A stretch of 13,759 nt of DNA from JANNVZ01 sp031418455 (GTDB lineage Bacteria; Bacteroidota; Bacteroidia; Flavobacteriales_D; Sanyastnellaceae), in assembly GCA_031418455.1 (NCBI GenBank), contig JANOXJ010000031.1, positions 1 through 13,759 on the forward strand, in the 5' to 3' direction. A program made the translations under genes and the position numbers. The notes under the pieces were generated by a model, which was not told the DNA's origin, did not search any database, and worked only from the letters and a program-made list of their open reading frames with translations. Positions within the stretch are counted from its first letter, which is position 1. Every line of letters starts with the position of its first letter. Shown in pieces: positions 12,325 through 13,759 of the stretch.

Positions 12325-13233
12325 ATGAAAAAATTATGCATTTCCCTATTCATTTTGCTGCAGGCATGCACACTAGTGCTGGCTCAAAAAAAAGTGGCCT
12401 CTGACCAAAAGCCATCGCAAACACCTAAACAACAAGAGGCATACAAACCGGATAATAAGCAGAATGACCGCCCTGCTGCCAAGCCCCAGCCTGCACCTTC
12501 GTATGATTATAACGAAAAACAACCAGCAGATAGGCCTGCTAATAATAGCCGACCAAACAGACCCGATGCTGCTTTGACCAAGCCTGCTAAAGAAGAGGTT
12601 AAGGATAACAACACGGCTAAGGCCCCTGCTGAGGAGGAAAAAGCCGTGGTAGCTAAACCACCTATGTCTACCGTGGAGGAGGAAAAAGAGAATACCACAA
12701 CCCCGCAGCCGAAGCCAACACCTCCGCCAACACTGCAGCCATCACCTCCACCAACACTACCTTCTCCAAAACCGCCTATGACAAATGATGACTATTGCAA
12801 TTGGGCTGATAGCCATCAATATCTTTTTCCCAACAATGTATGGCTTTCGCCCTCGTACCTCAGTTGCCGCTGCAACGCAAGTTGGTATGGCTGGTGGTAT
12901 TTTAATGCTGATAACAACTGCAATTGGGCTGGAGATGTAACCATAGTGAACACAACAAATCAAACTATAATGCTCTATACAGAAAAGCATGCGGCAGATG
13001 AAATGCCCACAGTGAATAACAATGTAGGTCCACCTATTTCAATAAATGCAGTATATGCCCCTTTGGAAATATTGCCTAACGACTCGCTCACTTTTAAAAT
13101 GCCATGTGGCGCTTTGAAATACGAAGCGCAGGAAAAAAATCCTCAGACTACTGTGGCTAAGAAAAGCATAGGTTGGGTGCGCACAGTGGGGTATGATGTG
13201 AGGTTGGAGATAAAAGAAGAGGATATGCAATAG
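12325..13233 (+). CDS. Secreted proline-rich protein with unrecognised Cys/Trp-rich domain
   Basis: 302 residues, function unknown. Residues 1-20 are a signal peptide, probable cleavage VLA|QKK; LLQAC (11-15) could instead be read as a lipobox, but hydrophobic residues continue past it. Residues 21-150 are a disordered Pro/Lys/Gln/Glu-rich linker ending in repeated P-P-P-T-L-x-P-S motifs (133-146). The C-terminal half (152-302) looks folded, with cysteines 158, 181, 183, 199 and 261 and tryptophans at 160, 173, 187, 190, 191, 200 or so. CNWA occurs twice (158-161 and 199-202). A beta-rich section follows (DVTIVNTTNQTIMLY; LEILPNDSLTFKMPCG). The linker suggests reach across the periplasm or cell wall (inference). 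A strong terminator follows; I recognise no family. Confidence 0.88.
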   Translation: MKKLCISLFILLQACTLVLAQKKVASDQKPSQTPKQQEAYKPDNKQNDRPAAKPQPAPSYDYNEKQPADRPANNSRPNRPDAALTKPAKEEVKDNNTAKAPAEEEKAVVAKPPMSTVEEEKENTTTPQPKPTPPPTLQPSPPPTLPSPKPPMTNDDYCNWADSHQYLFPNNVWLSPSYLSCRCNASWYGWWYFNADNNCNWAGDVTIVNTTNQTIMLYTEKHAADEMPTVNNNVGPPISINAVYAPLEILPNDSLTFKMPCGALKYEAQEKNPQTTVAKKSIGWVRTVGYDVRLEIKEEDMQ

Positions 13234-13281
13234 GCAGCGTAATTTTTTAGAAATCCGAAGTCAAGATACTTTGAGAAATAC

Positions 13282-13314
13282 AAAGAGCGGCCCGCAGGGC
13301 CGCTCTTTTTTTTT
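13282..13314 (+). terminator. Strong GC-rich terminator of the proline-rich protein gene
   Basis: AAAGAGCGGCCC (13282-13293) pairs perfectly with GGGCCGCTCTTT (13297-13308) around a GCA loop, followed by T to 13314. The minus strand has only three T after the stem, so it would work less well for the converging gene at the right edge. Confidence 0.94.
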
Positions 13315-13335
13315 ATGGTCAAGGTCGCAAGATTA

Positions 13336-13759
13336 TTACCGCTTTACTATCTGCAACTTGTTGCTTACAATTTGCTCCGGCACAATCTTATTGTACAAGT
13401 CAAAACTGTTGAGGTAGGTGGTAAGTTCCCTTTGCAACGACTTCAGGCCATACATGTGGTTCTCGAAATTTTTGAGCTTTATTTTTTTAGCATCGGTAGC
13501 AGGTTTTTTATCGTACCTGTGTCTGTCCTGATTGTCGTCTTCTATTTCGGCTTCTACTTTCTGTATGGTTTTGTTTATGTTTTTTAGCAAGCTATTTATT
13601 CGTGCGCGCTCGCTGCGGCTCAGTTTAGGCTGTTCGGTTATTATGGGCTGGTAGTTGAGGGTGAAAAAGGAGCTGTTGTCCATACGCTTACATACATTGT
13701 AGCTCGACTCTTTTTCGTGGTATACCAATTTTTCGCCCGGCAGTACTTTTATAAAATCT
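13336..13759 (-). CDS. Charged coiled-coil-like protein, start outside window
   Basis: The minus-strand frame is open from the right edge to the TAA at 13336-13338, at least 141 codons. A TTG at 13728 is inside it, but the frame continues beyond (…DFIKVLPGEKLVYHEKESS), so I treat the 5' end as missing. The visible part has a short beta-like N-terminal section (VLPGEKLVYHEKESSYNVC), then a long highly charged helical stretch starting LSRSERARINSLLKNINKTI and containing many Lys/Glu/Asp, likely coiled coil, and a C-terminus KIVPEQIVSNKLQIVKR. No signal or known motif is visible. I do not recognise it. The clean open frame, codon use like the neighbours and convergent terminator support a real gene. 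Confidence 0.72.
   Translation of the reverse strand, partial: DFIKVLPGEKLVYHEKESSYNVCKRMDNSSFFTLNYQPIITEQPKLSRSERARINSLLKNINKTIQKVEAEIEDDNQDRHRYDKKPATDAKKIKLKNFENHMYGLKSLQRELTTYLNSFDLYNKIVPEQIVSNKLQIVKR

Overview
The window looks like a chromosomal segment of a member of the Bacteroidota. The evidence is a set of families typical of that phylum (a DUF4249 lipoprotein, a DUF2141 protein, an RprX/RprY-like two-component pair, a porin-family outer-membrane barrel and the long form of GAPDH), start codons that mostly lack a Shine-Dalgarno sequence, AT-rich intergenic DNA, and two exact matches to the phylum's TAnnTTTG -7 promoter element. I see no phage, integrase, transposase, tRNA, rRNA or CRISPR array. 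This is mostly core and housekeeping DNA with a stress and redox theme.

Layout. 1-110 (minus): the 5' end of a small lipoprotein cut by the window edge. 436-1899 (plus): N-terminally extended glyceraldehyde-3-phosphate dehydrogenase with a strong terminator. 2120-2872 (plus): porin-family beta-barrel with its own terminator. 3002-3565 (plus): membrane-anchored DUF2141 protein. 3676-3861 (plus): CsbD-like stress protein. 4032-4184 (plus): a 50-residue two-helix membrane protein of the lmo0937 type. 4478-5113 (plus): typical 2-Cys peroxiredoxin. Hairpins follow the last three, so each probably has its own transcript. A bidirectional terminator at 5134-5167 separates this block from the minus-strand block.

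9384 down to 5216 (minus): histidine kinase (TTG start with a real Shine-Dalgarno), response regulator abutting it with zero spacing, then an OsmC-like peroxidase, an NADPH-type dinucleotide-binding oxidoreductase one base downstream, and a DUF4249 lipoprotein. Kinase-regulator and OsmC-oxidoreductase are clear operon pairs. Whether all five share one transcript is an inference. Together with the peroxiredoxin, CsbD and lmo0937-type genes, they give the window a stress-response character.

9829-10710 (plus): FabD of fatty-acid synthesis. It converges on YchF (12219-11119, minus), and the gap between them holds a composite repeat: two diverged copies of a roughly 100-base unit, a shorter third piece and a run of 7-base repeats. 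12325-13233 (plus), divergent from YchF: a secreted proline-rich protein with an unrecognised Cys/Trp-rich C-terminal domain, followed by a GC-rich terminator. 13759-13336 (minus): a charged, coiled-coil-like protein whose start lies outside the window.

I do not see a clear undescribed defence or mobile system. The best candidates for new biology are the Cys/Trp domain at 12325-13233, the two-component/OsmC/oxidoreductase/DUF4249 locus, and the repeat block between fabD and ychF.
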